Source: Shouchella xiaoxiensis
GTDB lineage: Bacteria > Bacillota > Bacilli > Bacillales > Bacillaceae_D
Direction of reading: 5' to 3'
Assembly: GCF_016907895.1 (NCBI RefSeq)
Contig: NZ_JAFBCV010000002.1
Location: forward strand, 62,001 to 126,000
Length of the DNA: 64,000 nucleotides
Below are positions 49,160 through 58,104 of this stretch, piece after piece. Every line of letters starts with the position of its first letter. Position 1 is the stretch's first letter. Position numbers and translations under genes: made by a program. The notes under the pieces were generated by a model that did not search any database, had not been told where the DNA came from, and saw only the letters and a program-made list of their open reading frames with translations.

Positions 49160-51259
49160 ATGATCGGGGAACGAATTGGTGGTCGCTACGTCGTATTGGA
49201 CAGCATCGGCGGAGGCGGTATGGCAGATGTCTATTTGGCGCTAGACGTCATTTTAGATCGACATGTAGCAGTGAAAGTTTTGCAGCCCCAATTTTCGAAA
49301 GATGAACAGTTCATTAAACGTTTTAGAAGAGAGGCTCAAGCCGCGACTAGTTTGGCGAATCCTCATATTGTTAATATTTACGATGTCGGGGAAGAAGACA
49401 ATGTCTATTACATTGTGATGGAGTATGTGCGAGGAAGAACATTAAAGCAGGTCATTCAAGAAGATGGCCCCCTTCCTGTAGATGTGGCGCTTGATTATTT
49501 CAAACAGATTTTATATGGGGTAGGGCACGCCCATGCAATGCAAATTGTCCATCGAGATATTAAACCGCAAAACATTTTAATAAGTGAAGAAGGCGAAGCA
49601 AAAGTAACGGATTTTGGGATTGCTAGAGCGATGACTTCAGCAACCATTACCCATACGAATTCGGTGATGGGATCGGTTCATTATTTATCGCCAGAGCAAG
49701 CACGAGGCGGTCATATTACATACCGCTCTGACTTGTATTCGCTTGGAATTGTTTTATTCGAAATGATTACTGGTCAAATTCCTTTTTCGGGAGATACCGC
49801 GGTATCAATTGCCATTAAACATTTGCAAAATGACATCCCGTCAGCAAAAGAACTTGTACCAGATATTCCGCTAAGCTTAGAACAAATGATTAAAAAGGCA
49901 ACAGCGAAAGACCCAATGCAGCGCTTTGAATCAGCAGAGGATTTTATTTGGGCGACCGATTTGGTTTTGAATGGTGAAGAACAGCCAATGAATGATTATA
50001 AATCTGTTGATGAAGATGCGACAAAAGAATTGCCTGTAATTGGCGCATTCTCGAACGACCAAGATTTAGAAGATACCATTGCCATTCCTGTTCAATCATC
50101 CGACCAAGCTAAGCCGGAAGAAGCTCAAGCAGTAACGGAAACACCGTCAGAGAAAGCAAAGTCGAAAAAAGGCAAACCTAAAAACCGAAAAAAGAAATGG
50201 TTTTGGATCATAACGATTGCCCTTATCGCGATTATTGGTGCGGTAGTGATGGCTTTTACCGTTTGGAGTTCTGTTTTCTTTGTTGAAGAAACAACCGTAC
50301 CTGATGTAACAGGCTACGAAGAAGCAGAAGCGAGGGAAGCGATTCTATCTGAAAGTCTAGAGGTAGAAGTTGAGCAAGTTGCTAGTGATGAGCTTGAGCC
50401 AGGACAAGTAGTCCGTCAAGACCCCCGCGGTGGAAGAGTTGTTAAAGAAGGAACGTCCGTGACGCTTTTTATCGTTGCTTCTCGTGAAGAAGTGGAGCTT
50501 GATGACTATACAAACTTTACCTACTCCCAGGCTGAGCGTTTATTAAAACAGCTCGATTTCGAGGTGCAAAGGCAGGATCGAGAAGACAATAGCGTTAGTG
50601 AAAACACGGTTATTGCGCAAAACCCGTCACCAGGAACGATGGTTGTACCAGCGGAAACAACCATCGTGTTAACCGTTGCTATAGCAGAAACGATTCAGCT
50701 TGATGATTTAAGAAATGAAACAGAAGATGAAGTTCGAGCTTACCTCAACAGTGTGAGTTTGCGTGGAACGTATGCAAGAGAGTATCACGAAGACATTGCC
50801 GAAGGAAGGGTCATTAGTCAATCACCTGATCCACTATCGCTATTAAAACAAGGCGATACAGTCAGCGTGGTTATCTCGCGTGGTCCAGAGCCAAGTGATG
50901 AGCCTGAGCCACCGCCAGAGGCGCCTGAGCAGCCGGCAGGAGATGCAGAAGAGCCGATTGAAGCTGATCCGGTTGAGATACCATCTGAAGAGGACGAACC
51001 AAGTTCAATCTACCGAATTTCGCAAAGCATTGTTGTGTCAGAAGAACAACAAGCGGAGGGGAACAGTTTTGAAGTGGAGATACGTGCAAGGGATGCGAAT
51101 TCACAAGGTGATGAGCGAATTGTCGTTGATGAAATGATTTCTGAAACACGGGATTTTACGTTTGAGCTTAGAGTGAGTCCAAGCTACTCTGGTTCTTACG
51201 AGATCTACATTAATGGAGAATTGAACCAAGAATCAAATGAATATGAGTATGAAGAATAG
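49160..51259 (+). CDS. prkC: PrkC, membrane Ser/Thr kinase with PASTA repeats
   Basis: Eukaryotic-type kinase that senses muropeptides and regulates wall metabolism and spore germination. The kinase domain (about 10-270) has GGGGMADVYLA, VAVKVLQ with Lys39, HRDIKPQN with catalytic Asp133, and DFGIAR. A Lys-rich juxtamembrane stretch and one membrane segment (about 347-372) follow, then three PASTA repeats, an acidic Pro/Glu-rich linker (about 575-610) and a C-terminal beta-type domain. The 699 residues exceed B. subtilis PrkC (648), mostly in the linker. The partner phosphatase lies directly upstream. Confidence 0.95.
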   Translation: MIGERIGGRYVVLDSIGGGGMADVYLALDVILDRHVAVKVLQPQFSKDEQFIKRFRREAQAATSLANPHIVNIYDVGEEDNVYYIVMEYVRGRTLKQVIQEDGPLPVDVALDYFKQILYGVGHAHAMQIVHRDIKPQNILISEEGEAKVTDFGIARAMTSATITHTNSVMGSVHYLSPEQARGGHITYRSDLYSLGIVLFEMITGQIPFSGDTAVSIAIKHLQNDIPSAKELVPDIPLSLEQMIKKATAKDPMQRFESAEDFIWATDLVLNGEEQPMNDYKSVDEDATKELPVIGAFSNDQDLEDTIAIPVQSSDQAKPEEAQAVTETPSEKAKSKKGKPKNRKKKWFWIITIALIAIIGAVVMAFTVWSSVFFVEETTVPDVTGYEEAEAREAILSESLEVEVEQVASDELEPGQVVRQDPRGGRVVKEGTSVTLFIVASREEVELDDYTNFTYSQAERLLKQLDFEVQRQDREDNSVSENTVIAQNPSPGTMVVPAETTIVLTVAIAETIQLDDLRNETEDEVRAYLNSVSLRGTYAREYHEDIAEGRVISQSPDPLSLLKQGDTVSVVISRGPEPSDEPEPPPEAPEQPAGDAEEPIEADPVEIPSEEDEPSSIYRISQSIVVSEEQQAEGNSFEVEIRARDANSQGDERIVVDEMISETRDFTFELRVSPSYSGSYEIYINGELNQESNEYEYEE

Positions 51260-51260
51260 A

Positions 51261-51285
51261 GGCGCGTGCAGGACGCGCCTTTTTT
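51261..51285 (+). terminator. Terminator after prkC
   Basis: Perfect 7-bp GC stem GGCGCGT/ACGCGCC with a five-base loop and six T, immediately before the rsgA ribosome site. rsgA must rely on read-through or an unseen promoter. Confidence 0.88.
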
Positions 51286-51299
51286 CAAGGAGGAATTAG

Positions 51300-52181
51300 A
51301 TGCCAGAAGGAATTATAATGAAGGCTCTTGCCGGTTTTTATTACGTTCGTGATCAAGATCAAGTCACTCAATGCCGCGCTCGCGGTGTCTTCCGTAAACA
51401 AAAAAAATCGCCGCTCGTAGGCGACTATGTTCTCTATGAAGCAGAAAATAAGACTGATGGGTACATCATGGATATCTATGAGCGGAAAAACGAGTTGGTG
51501 CGTCCACCGATTGCAAATGTTGACCAAGCATTACTTGTGTTTTCTGCTAAGCAGCCAGAGTTTAGCCCTTTGCTATTAGATAAGTTCCTTGTTCATATTG
51601 AATACAACGACATTACACCGGTAATTGCTATAAGTAAAGCTGATTTATTACAAGCTGAGGAACGAATTCAATTAGAAGAAACAGCTACCTACTATAAAAA
51701 GATCGGCTATGATGTCTTGTTTAGCTCAATAGAAAGAGACGATGACCCAATGGCACTATTGCCTTGGCTTGAAGAGAAAGTTACGGTAATAGCGGGGCAA
51801 TCGGGTGTTGGTAAATCTTCAATCTTAAACGTTATTATTCCTGAAGCTGAAATTGAAACAAATGAAATCTCAAGTCATTTAAATCGAGGCAAACATACGA
51901 CTCGCCACGTGGAGTTAATCGAGGTAGGCAATGGGCTAGTTGCGGATACACCTGGTTTTAGTTCGCTTGATTTTATTGGGATGGAAGCAGAAGACTTGCG
52001 GTTTTGTTTTCCCGAATTTATTGAGCTAATGGACGGTTGTAAGTTTAGAGGTTGTCTCCATGATAAAGAACCGAAATGTGCAGTGAAAGCGGCCGTTGAA
52101 TCTGGCGTTATCCAATCATCGCGCTACGAGAACTACATTCAATTTTTAACCGACATACAAAATCAAAAAAGGAGATATTAA
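51300..52181 (+). CDS. rsgA: RsgA, ribosome small-subunit maturation GTPase
   Basis: Circularly permuted GTPase that checks late 30S assembly; also called YloQ/CpgA. An N-terminal OB domain (AGFYYVRD...CRARGVFRKQKKSPLVGDYV) precedes the permuted G motifs, ending with ISKADLL (G4), GQSGVGKSSILN (G1) and DTPGFSS (G3). A C-terminal zinc finger with CKFRGCLHDKEPKCAVK follows. 293 residues. ATG 51300 follows AAGGAGG. rpe follows three bases after the stop. Confidence 0.95.
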   Translation: MPEGIIMKALAGFYYVRDQDQVTQCRARGVFRKQKKSPLVGDYVLYEAENKTDGYIMDIYERKNELVRPPIANVDQALLVFSAKQPEFSPLLLDKFLVHIEYNDITPVIAISKADLLQAEERIQLEETATYYKKIGYDVLFSSIERDDDPMALLPWLEEKVTVIAGQSGVGKSSILNVIIPEAEIETNEISSHLNRGKHTTRHVELIEVGNGLVADTPGFSSLDFIGMEAEDLRFCFPEFIELMDGCKFRGCLHDKEPKCAVKAAVESGVIQSSRYENYIQFLTDIQNQKRRY

Positions 52182-52183
52182 GT

Positions 52184-52840
52184 ATGGTAAAAGTAGCCCC
52201 ATCTATTTTAGCAAGTGATTTTTCGAAAATGGGACAAACCGTTAAAGAATTAACAGACTCAGGTGCAGATTGGATTCATATTGATGTAATGGATGGTCAA
52301 TTTGTTCCACCGATTACGTTCGGACATCAAATGGTTGAGGCGATTCGGCCCTATACAGATTTACCTCTGGATGTTCACTTAATGGTTGAAAAGCCAGAGA
52401 ATCAAATTGATTTTTTTGTGAAAGCGGGCGCAGATTGTATTAGTGTCCATGTTGAGGCGACAAAACATTTACATAAAACCATTCATTCGATTAAAGAGGC
52501 GGGTTTAAAAGCAGGGGTTGTTTTAAACCCAGCCACACCAATAGGCTTTGTTGAGCCTGTAATCGGGGATATTGATTTTGTTTTGCAAATGACTGTGAAT
52601 CCCGGCTTTGGTGGTCAGTCATTTATTCCGTCTACCTTAAATCAAATTAAAGCGCTTCGGACCTTAATTGACGATAAGCAGCTTCCCGTTGATATTCAAG
52701 TTGATGGCGGTGTGAATCAAGAAACGGCGCTCGCTTGTATTGATGCTGGTGCAACCATTCTCGTTGCTGGTTCGGCAATTCTTGGACACGCAGATTATAG
52801 CGACGCGATAAAACAAATTCGTGGAGAAAAAAAGGTCTGA
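52184..52840 (+). CDS. rpe: Ribulose-phosphate 3-epimerase
   Basis: Pentose phosphate pathway TIM-barrel metalloenzyme that interconverts ribulose 5-phosphate and xylulose 5-phosphate. The motifs SILASDFSKMG, HIDVMDGQFVPPITFG (metal His and catalytic Asp), DVHLMVEKPE and VQVDGGVNQET-type ending DIQVDGGVNQETA are all present. 218 residues. ATG 52184 follows AAAGGAG. In B. subtilis thiN follows; here it is missing. Confidence 0.95.
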   Translation: MVKVAPSILASDFSKMGQTVKELTDSGADWIHIDVMDGQFVPPITFGHQMVEAIRPYTDLPLDVHLMVEKPENQIDFFVKAGADCISVHVEATKHLHKTIHSIKEAGLKAGVVLNPATPIGFVEPVIGDIDFVLQMTVNPGFGGQSFIPSTLNQIKALRTLIDDKQLPVDIQVDGGVNQETALACIDAGATILVAGSAILGHADYSDAIKQIRGEKKV

Positions 52841-53029
52841 TTCCTCTAACCACTGCATACCCTTATAGTAACGACGGGTGGACACGTTAAAGACGATGAT
52901 GTTCTTCAGGAGTTAAACAGCTTATCCGCAGGGCTACAATTCCTTGTATGAATAGTATCTAATCTGATGTGTGCCCGCACGGTATCGGTGAGCAAAGACC
53001 GTGTCAGTATGCTCTGAGGAGGAGAACTT
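52837..53029 (+). other. Intergenic region rpe-spoVM, position of missing thiN
   Basis: About 190 bases. A sigma-E-like -10 CATACCCT (52856-52863) with a weak -35 TCTGATT 13 bases upstream could drive spoVM. A hairpin with arms CACGGT/ACCGTG (about 52979-53004) precedes spoVM. An open segment without start codon, 52856-52951, reads like part of a protein (ends ELNSLSAGLQFLV) and might be a thiN relic, but I cannot confirm this. Confidence 0.4.
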
Positions 53030-53110
53030 ATGAAATTCTATACGATCAAGCTGCCGAAGTTTTTAGGAGGTTTTGTAAGAGCGATGCTTGGTTCATTTAA
53101 AAAAGGGTAA
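53030..53110 (+). CDS. spoVM: SpoVM, 26-residue spore-shape-sensing peptide
   Basis: Amphipathic helical peptide that recognises positive curvature of the forespore outer membrane and anchors SpoIVA coat assembly. The frame starting at ATG 53030 encodes 26 residues beginning MKFYTIKLPKFLGG and ending LGSFKKG, nearly identical to B. subtilis SpoVM (also 26), with Phe instead of Ile at position 15. Pro9, critical for curvature sensing, is kept. A GAGGAGG ribosome site precedes it. A bidirectional terminator follows. Confidence 0.95.
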   Translation: MKFYTIKLPKFLGGFVRAMLGSFKKG

Positions 53111-53111
53111 T

Positions 53112-53148
53112 ACAAAAAACGCCTCTGCACGCTAGAGGCGTTTTTTGT
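53112..53148. terminator. Bidirectional terminator between spoVM and rpmB
   Basis: A perfect 15-bp inverted repeat (53112-53126 with 53134-53148) whose outer arms are A6/T6, so each strand ends in a GC stem followed by T. Loop GCACGCT. It serves the convergent genes. Confidence 0.93.
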
Positions 53149-53150
53149 GT

Positions 53151-53339
53151 TTATACACGTTCTACTTTGCCGGATTTAAGCGCACGAGCAGAAACATATA
53201 CACGTTTAGGTTTCCCGTCTACCATGATACGAACTTTCTGTACGTTTGCACCCCAACGGCGCTTCGTTTTATTCATTGCATGGGAGCGTTTGTTACCAGA
53301 GCGAGCTTTGCGCCCAGTAATATAGCATTCACGAGCCAT
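53151..53339 (-). CDS. rpmB: 50S ribosomal protein L28
   Basis: Small basic large-subunit protein. [29 protein letters not shown] is the typical L28 N-terminus, including the TGRKA and SHAMNKTKR motifs. It starts at 53339 on the minus strand with AAGGAGGTGG seven bases upstream, giving 62 residues; an in-frame ATG further upstream would overlap the ribosome site. No zinc Cys pairs are present (a single Cys), so it is the C-minus form. The minus orientation among plus-strand genes is the same as in B. subtilis. Confidence 0.96.
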   Translation of the reverse strand: MARECYITGRKARSGNKRSHAMNKTKRRWGANVQKVRIMVDGKPKRVYVSARALKSGKVERV

Positions 53340-53396
53340 GTTGTGCCACCTCCTTAACAGTCTCGGATAAAAACACGATGACTTAGTCACCAAAAC

Positions 53397-53425
53397 ATCT
53401 TAGCATAGCCATTTGCATAAAGCAA
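53397..53425 (-). promoter_or_regulatory. Promoter for rpmB
   Basis: On the minus strand, TTGCTT (53420-53425), 17 bases, then TAAGAT (53397-53402) preceded by TGC (extended -10). Confidence 0.5.
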
Positions 53426-53448
53426 TAAGGAAAGACAAGTATTTTTCC

Positions 53449-53477
53449 TTGACGTAAAAAATGGCTTTTAAAATAAT
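53449..53477 (+). promoter_or_regulatory. Sigma-A promoter for yloU-fakA
   Basis: TTGACG (53449-53454), 17-base spacer, AATAAT (53472-53477), 60 bases before yloU and divergent from the rpmB promoter. Confidence 0.72.
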
Positions 53478-53537
53478 GGGCAATATAGTAAAATGGCGGT
53501 ACGTATGTACATTGTACTATTATAGAGGAGGCAAATC

Positions 53538-53900
53538 ATGACTATTGAAATGAAAACACAACTTGGCACAATTGACGTGTCACAAGATGTTGTAGCGACA
53601 ATTGCCGGAGGTGCAGCAACAGACTGTTACGGGATTGTTGGCATGGCCTCACAAAAACAATTTAAAGATGGACTAAGTGACTTATTAGGAAGAGAAAATT
53701 TCCGTCGTGGCGTCATCACCCGTGAAGAAGGAGAAGAGCTTCATATTGATATGTACATCATTGTAAGCTATGGCACAAAAATTTCTGAGGTTGCCCATAA
53801 CGTCCAAACAAAAGTAAAATATCATTTGGAAAAAATGCTCGGCCTAGATGTTGAATCAGTAAATATTTTTGTGCAAGGGGTTCGTGTAACGAATCCTTAG
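53538..53900 (+). CDS. yloU: Asp23/YloU-family envelope stress protein
   Basis: Asp23 (alkaline shock) family protein, typically membrane-associated through a partner. The family core is TIEMKTQLGTIDVSQDVVATIAGGAATDCYGIVGMASQ and EEGEELHIDMYIIVSYGTKISEVAHNVQ. 120 residues, the same as B. subtilis YloU. Its gene is almost always next to fakA, as here, suggesting a shared but undefined role. The start is ATG 53538 behind GAGGAGG. Confidence 0.93.
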   Translation: MTIEMKTQLGTIDVSQDVVATIAGGAATDCYGIVGMASQKQFKDGLSDLLGRENFRRGVITREEGEELHIDMYIIVSYGTKISEVAHNVQTKVKYHLEKMLGLDVESVNIFVQGVRVTNP

Positions 53901-53920
53901 GATTAAAGGGGGAAGACAAA

Positions 53921-55585
53921 GTGATTAGGAAGTTAAATGGCGAACAGCTCGCTCACATGTTTATAGAAGGGGCAAGCGAGCTATCGAATAAAGCAGATCT
54001 CGTTGATTCGCTAAACGTATTCCCTGTGCCTGACGGAGACACAGGTACAAATATGAATTTAACGATAACATCTGGGGTTAAAGAAGTCCGTAAAGCGGCT
54101 TTAACAGAAACGGGTGTTGTTGCAAATGCATTTGCAAAAGGGTTGCTAATGGGCGCTAGAGGAAACTCTGGTGTCATCTTGTCCCAGCTGTTTAGAGGGT
54201 TTGCAAAATCAGCAGAGGGAAAAAAAGAATTAACGATTGAGCAATTCGCACAAGCGCTAGACGCTGGTGTAACAACGGCCTATAAAGCTGTCATGAAGCC
54301 AGTTGAAGGTACGATTCTAACGGTTGCAAAAGACACAGCTAAATTTGCGGTTAAACAAGCGAAAAAAGAAGATGATTTTCCTTCTTTTCTAAAGGCTATT
54401 ATTAAAGAAGCCGAGCGTTCACTATCTAGAACACCTGATTTACTGGCTGTATTAAAAGAAGTCGGCGTTGTAGATTCCGGTGGGCAAGGCCTTGTGTTTA
54501 TTTATGCTGGGTTTCTACAAGCGCTTACAGGCGAAAAAACGAACACGATTGTTCAAGAACCTAAAATGGAAGAGCTGGTGAATGTCGAGCATCATCAGCA
54601 TGGACAGATGGACCCGAATGACATTGAATTCGGCTATTGTACAGAAGTGATGGTTCAGTTTGATGCGGAAATGACTAAGAAGAATCCTTATGATGAAGAG
54701 GCTTTCCGTCAAAAGTTAAGTAATTATGGAGATTCATTGCTTGTTGTATCAGATGAGGATCTATTAAAGGTGCATATTCATGCTGAGCACCCTGGACATG
54801 TACTAACTGCTGCGCAAGCATTTGGACCGCTTATTCAAGTAAAGATTGAGAATATGCGTGAACAAAACTCAAACCTGTCTGAGACGCACGCAACGAAGCA
54901 ATCGCAATCAACTAAACCAAAAGAAAAGGCGCCGTTCGCCATTGTGGCAGTTTCGATGGGGTCTGGCATTGAAAAGCTCTTTAAAGGTCTTGGGGTAAAT
55001 GCAGTTGTTGCAGGTGGACAAACGATGAATCCTAGTACGGAAGATATTGTCCAAGCTATTGAAAAGGTTCATGCAGAGAATGTCATTGTCCTACCGAATA
55101 ATAGCAATATCGTTATGGCAGCGGAGCAAGCTGCGGATGTCTGTGACGTTCATGCGGTTGTTGTTCCAACAAAAACGGTTCCACAAGGTTTAGCTGCAAT
55201 GCTTGCATTTAATGCATCTAAAGAAATTGATGAAAATGCAGAAACGATGACAAAAGCAATTAAGGACGTTAAAACAGGGGAATTGACGTACGCCGTTCGA
55301 GATACGCAGATGGATAATCAAACGATTAAAAATGGCGATTTTATGGGTATTTTTGAAAAGAAGATTGTCTCATCGGGTAGGGATTTAATTGATGTTGCCA
55401 AACAATTGTTAACGGACATGGTTGACGAAGAATCTGAAGTAGTCACCATCATTACAGGTGAGGATGCAACTAGTGAAGATATTCAAACGATTGAACACTT
55501 TTTGAATGATACGTTTGCTGAGCTCGAAATTGATGTGGTCGAAGGAAAACAACCACTTTATTCTTACATTTTTTCAGTAGAATAA
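53921..55585 (+). CDS. fakA: FakA, fatty acid kinase (DhaK/DhaL-like)
   Basis: ATP-dependent kinase that phosphorylates fatty acids held by FakB, feeding PlsX/PlsY phospholipid synthesis; formerly YloV. The N-terminal DhaL domain has NVFPVPDGDTGTNMNLT (Mg-ATP Asp residues) and GARGNSGVILSQLFRGFA. A middle domain and a C-terminal DegV-like/FakB-binding domain (APFAIVAVSMGSGIEKLFKGLG) follow. 554 residues. GTG 53921 follows AAAGGGGG. A FakB-type gene follows directly. Confidence 0.93.
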   Translation: MIRKLNGEQLAHMFIEGASELSNKADLVDSLNVFPVPDGDTGTNMNLTITSGVKEVRKAALTETGVVANAFAKGLLMGARGNSGVILSQLFRGFAKSAEGKKELTIEQFAQALDAGVTTAYKAVMKPVEGTILTVAKDTAKFAVKQAKKEDDFPSFLKAIIKEAERSLSRTPDLLAVLKEVGVVDSGGQGLVFIYAGFLQALTGEKTNTIVQEPKMEELVNVEHHQHGQMDPNDIEFGYCTEVMVQFDAEMTKKNPYDEEAFRQKLSNYGDSLLVVSDEDLLKVHIHAEHPGHVLTAAQAFGPLIQVKIENMREQNSNLSETHATKQSQSTKPKEKAPFAIVAVSMGSGIEKLFKGLGVNAVVAGGQTMNPSTEDIVQAIEKVHAENVIVLPNNSNIVMAAEQAADVCDVHAVVVPTKTVPQGLAAMLAFNASKEIDENAETMTKAIKDVKTGELTYAVRDTQMDNQTIKNGDFMGIFEKKIVSSGRDLIDVAKQLLTDMVDEESEVVTIITGEDATSEDIQTIEHFLNDTFAELEIDVVEGKQPLYSYIFSVE

Positions 55586-55613
55586 CCGTTATTGATATGG
55601 GAGGGGAATAAAG

Positions 55614-56474
55614 ATGACAAGCATTAAGATCGTTACAGATTCAACTGCAGACATCCCAGAGGAACTTGTACAAAAATACAATATTCATGTTATCCCATTA
55701 AATGTCCATTTTGGCGAAGAGCAGTTCGAAGATGGCATTTCATTAAAACCAAAAGAGTTTTACGCAAAATTAACAAGCAGTGAAGTCATGCCAAAAACGT
55801 CTCAGCCTTCACCACAACAATTTGAAGAGCTGTATCGACAAGTGGCAACGGAGAAAGACGATCAAATTCTTTCCATTCACCTTTCCTCGCAAATGAGTGG
55901 TACAATGCAGGCTGCTTTGATTGCAAAGGAAGAATTAAAGAATGAATTAGCTATTCATGTCTATGATTCGAAGCGTGCTTCATACGCAATTGGCATTGTT
56001 GTTGTCGAAATCGCTAAGCTTGTGGCACAAGGTGCAGATCTTGAAGCGTGTCAGAAGCGCTTAAATGAATTGCTTAAAGATACAAGGGTTTATTTTATGG
56101 TTGACACGCTTGAGTTTCTTCAAAAGAACGGTCGCATTGGAAAAGCATCTGCTCTGCTTGGATCTCTTCTAAAAATGAAGCCAATCTTATCTTTAAACGA
56201 GCCTGGTGAAGTGTATCCCCATGAGAAGGTGCGCGGACAGAAAAAGGCAGCCGCTCGTATTCTAGCTTTGCTAAAAGAAGAGTTTGGAAGTGGGGAAGTT
56301 CATGTTGGCATTTCTCATGCTGTAAATGAAGAATTGGCAAATGAACTTGCGTTGGAAATCAAGCACCAGTTTAATACTCAATCGGTTGTACTTACAGAAA
56401 TTGGATCTGTTATTGGGGCTCATGTTGGTCCAGGAACGGTTTCATTATCCATGACGAATGTAGAACAAGCGTGA
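55614..56474 (+). CDS. DegV/FakB-family fatty-acid-binding protein
   Basis: DegV-fold protein that holds a single fatty acid and presents it to FakA. The N-terminal IVTDSTADIPEELVQKYNIHVIPLNV, then TSQPSPQQFEELY, SIHLSSQMSGTMQAA and the C-terminal GSVIGAHVGPGTV contain the conserved Ser/Thr and His/Gly residues that bind the carboxyl or phosphate. 286 residues. It sits 28 bases after fakA; in B. subtilis FakB homologues are elsewhere, so this pairing supports the FakB role. Which acyl chain it prefers is unknown. Confidence 0.88.
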   Translation: MTSIKIVTDSTADIPEELVQKYNIHVIPLNVHFGEEQFEDGISLKPKEFYAKLTSSEVMPKTSQPSPQQFEELYRQVATEKDDQILSIHLSSQMSGTMQAALIAKEELKNELAIHVYDSKRASYAIGIVVVEIAKLVAQGADLEACQKRLNELLKDTRVYFMVDTLEFLQKNGRIGKASALLGSLLKMKPILSLNEPGEVYPHEKVRGQKKAAARILALLKEEFGSGEVHVGISHAVNEELANELALEIKHQFNTQSVVLTEIGSVIGAHVGPGTVSLSMTNVEQA

Positions 56475-56516
56475 ACAAAAGGTTGCCAGCTGTCATTGAT
56501 GGCAGCCTTTTTGTTC
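56473..56516 (+). terminator. Terminator after the fakB gene
   Basis: GAACAAAAGG pairs with CCTTTTTGTTC and an inner TGCCA/TGGCA stem with an 11-12 base loop; a single mismatch and one extra T. It overlaps the stop codon. Confidence 0.78.
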
Positions 56517-56539
56517 GGATCTTTTTAGGAGGAAATCAA

Positions 56540-57202
56540 ATGAAGTATCGTACGGTTTTTGATATTATTGGCCCGGTGATGATTGGTCCCTCTAGCTCAC
56601 ACACTGCAGGTGCAGCAAGGATTGGGAAAGTGGCTCGAACATTATTTGGTGAAGTTCCAGATAAAGCGGATCTGTACTTTTATGGATCGTTTGCAAAAAC
56701 CTATAAAGGTCACGGAACGGATGTAGCTGTAATTGGTGGTTTACTTGATTATAATACGAATGATGAACGGATTCGAGATGCCTACCGCTATGCAAAAGAG
56801 GCAGCTATGGACGTATCGATTCATGAAGAAGGCGCGATTGATCACCATCCAAATACGGCAAAGATTAAACTTTACAAAGGAAACCGCGAGTTCGAGTTAG
56901 TTGGAGTGTCAATTGGTGGAGGCAAAATCGAAATCATTGAATTAAATGGATTTGAATTGCGCTTATCTGGTAATCATCCGGCAATTCTAGTCGTTCACCA
57001 AGACCGCTATGGCGTTATTGCTGCAGTAAGTAATTTGCTGGCAAAATATCAAATGAATATAGGTCATATGGAGGTCTCTCGTAAAGAAAAGGGAGAGCAA
57101 GCCTTAATGGTAATAGAAGTAGATCAGAACGTAGATGAATTTCTTGTCCAGTCGCTTTCTGAATTACCCCATATTCTTCATGTAAGCAAGATTCATGATT
57201 AA
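56540..57202 (+). CDS. sdaAB: L-serine dehydratase, beta subunit
   Basis: Subunit of the iron-sulphur L-serine deaminase that converts serine to pyruvate and ammonia. The N-terminal domain has FDIIGPVMIGPSSSHTAGAARIG, and an ACT domain lies at the C-terminus (AILVVHQDRYGVIAAVSNLLAKYQMNIGHMEV). Starting at ATG 56540 behind AGGAGG gives 220 residues, as in B. subtilis; an in-frame ATG 69 bases earlier falls in the terminator region. Confidence 0.94.
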   Translation: MKYRTVFDIIGPVMIGPSSSHTAGAARIGKVARTLFGEVPDKADLYFYGSFAKTYKGHGTDVAVIGGLLDYNTNDERIRDAYRYAKEAAMDVSIHEEGAIDHHPNTAKIKLYKGNREFELVGVSIGGGKIEIIELNGFELRLSGNHPAILVVHQDRYGVIAAVSNLLAKYQMNIGHMEVSRKEKGEQALMVIEVDQNVDEFLVQSLSELPHILHVSKIHD

Positions 57203-57213
57203 GGAGGAAAAAA

Positions 57214-58104
57214 ATGTTTAGAAATGTTTCAGAGCTACTTGAATTAACCGAGAAGCACAATAAACCTATTTCAGAAATAATGATTGAGCAGGAAATAGAT
57301 GTGACAGGACGTTCCCGTGAAGAAATCATTGCTAAGATGCAACTAAATCTTAAAACGATGGAAGAAGCGGTAAAGCGTGGTATTGAAGAAGATGTCGTCT
57401 CCGTTTCTGGTTTAACTGGAGGAGACGGGAAAAAATTAGCCCATTATTTGAAATATGGCAATCCAATTGGTGGCGATACAACTTTATTAGCTGTTGCAAA
57501 CGCAATGGCGACGAATGAAGTAAATGCAGCGATGGGAATTATCTGTGCAACACCAACGGCTGGATCTGCTGGAGTTGTGCCGGGCGTATTGTTCGGGGTA
57601 GAACATAAGCTGAAGCCGACTGAAGAACAGAAATTAGCCTTTTTGTTTACAAGTGGAGCATTTGGTTTCGTTGTTGCGAACAATGCATCAATATCCGGTG
57701 CTGCCGGCGGCTGTCAGGCGGAAGTTGGATCAGCAACGGGGATGGCTGCGGCAGCGTTAGTTGAGCTGGCGGGGGGGTCTCCAAAGCAATCCGCTCACGC
57801 AATGGCGATTGCGCTTAAGAACATGCTTGGCTTAGTTTGTGATCCAGTTGCTGGGTTAGTCGAAGTACCTTGCGTCAAGCGAAATGCGGCAGGTGCTTCT
57901 CTCGCAATAACGGCTGCCGATATGGCACTTGCTGGGATCGAAAGTAGAATTCCTTGTGATGAAGTGATTGAAGCAATGTATCGAATTGGACAAACGTTAC
58001 CGGAATCATTAAGAGAAACAGGTGAGGGGGGACTAGCGGCGACCCCAACAGGACGGAAGTTGGAAGCGGCGATTTTCGGTCAGAAGGCAGAGAAAATCAA
58101 TTGA
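57214..58104 (+). CDS. sdaAA: L-serine dehydratase, alpha subunit (iron-sulphur)
   Basis: Catalytic subunit with the [4Fe-4S] cluster. The conserved Cys are in GIICATPTAGSAGVVPG, GAAGGCQAEVGSA and VCDPVAGLVEVPCVKRN, which supply cluster and substrate ligands. 296 residues (300 in B. subtilis). ATG 57214 follows AAGGAGG. The stop overlaps recG by four bases. Confidence 0.95.
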   Translation: MFRNVSELLELTEKHNKPISEIMIEQEIDVTGRSREEIIAKMQLNLKTMEEAVKRGIEEDVVSVSGLTGGDGKKLAHYLKYGNPIGGDTTLLAVANAMATNEVNAAMGIICATPTAGSAGVVPGVLFGVEHKLKPTEEQKLAFLFTSGAFGFVVANNASISGAAGGCQAEVGSATGMAAAALVELAGGSPKQSAHAMAIALKNMLGLVCDPVAGLVEVPCVKRNAAGASLAITAADMALAGIESRIPCDEVIEAMYRIGQTLPESLRETGEGGLAATPTGRKLEAAIFGQKAEKIN

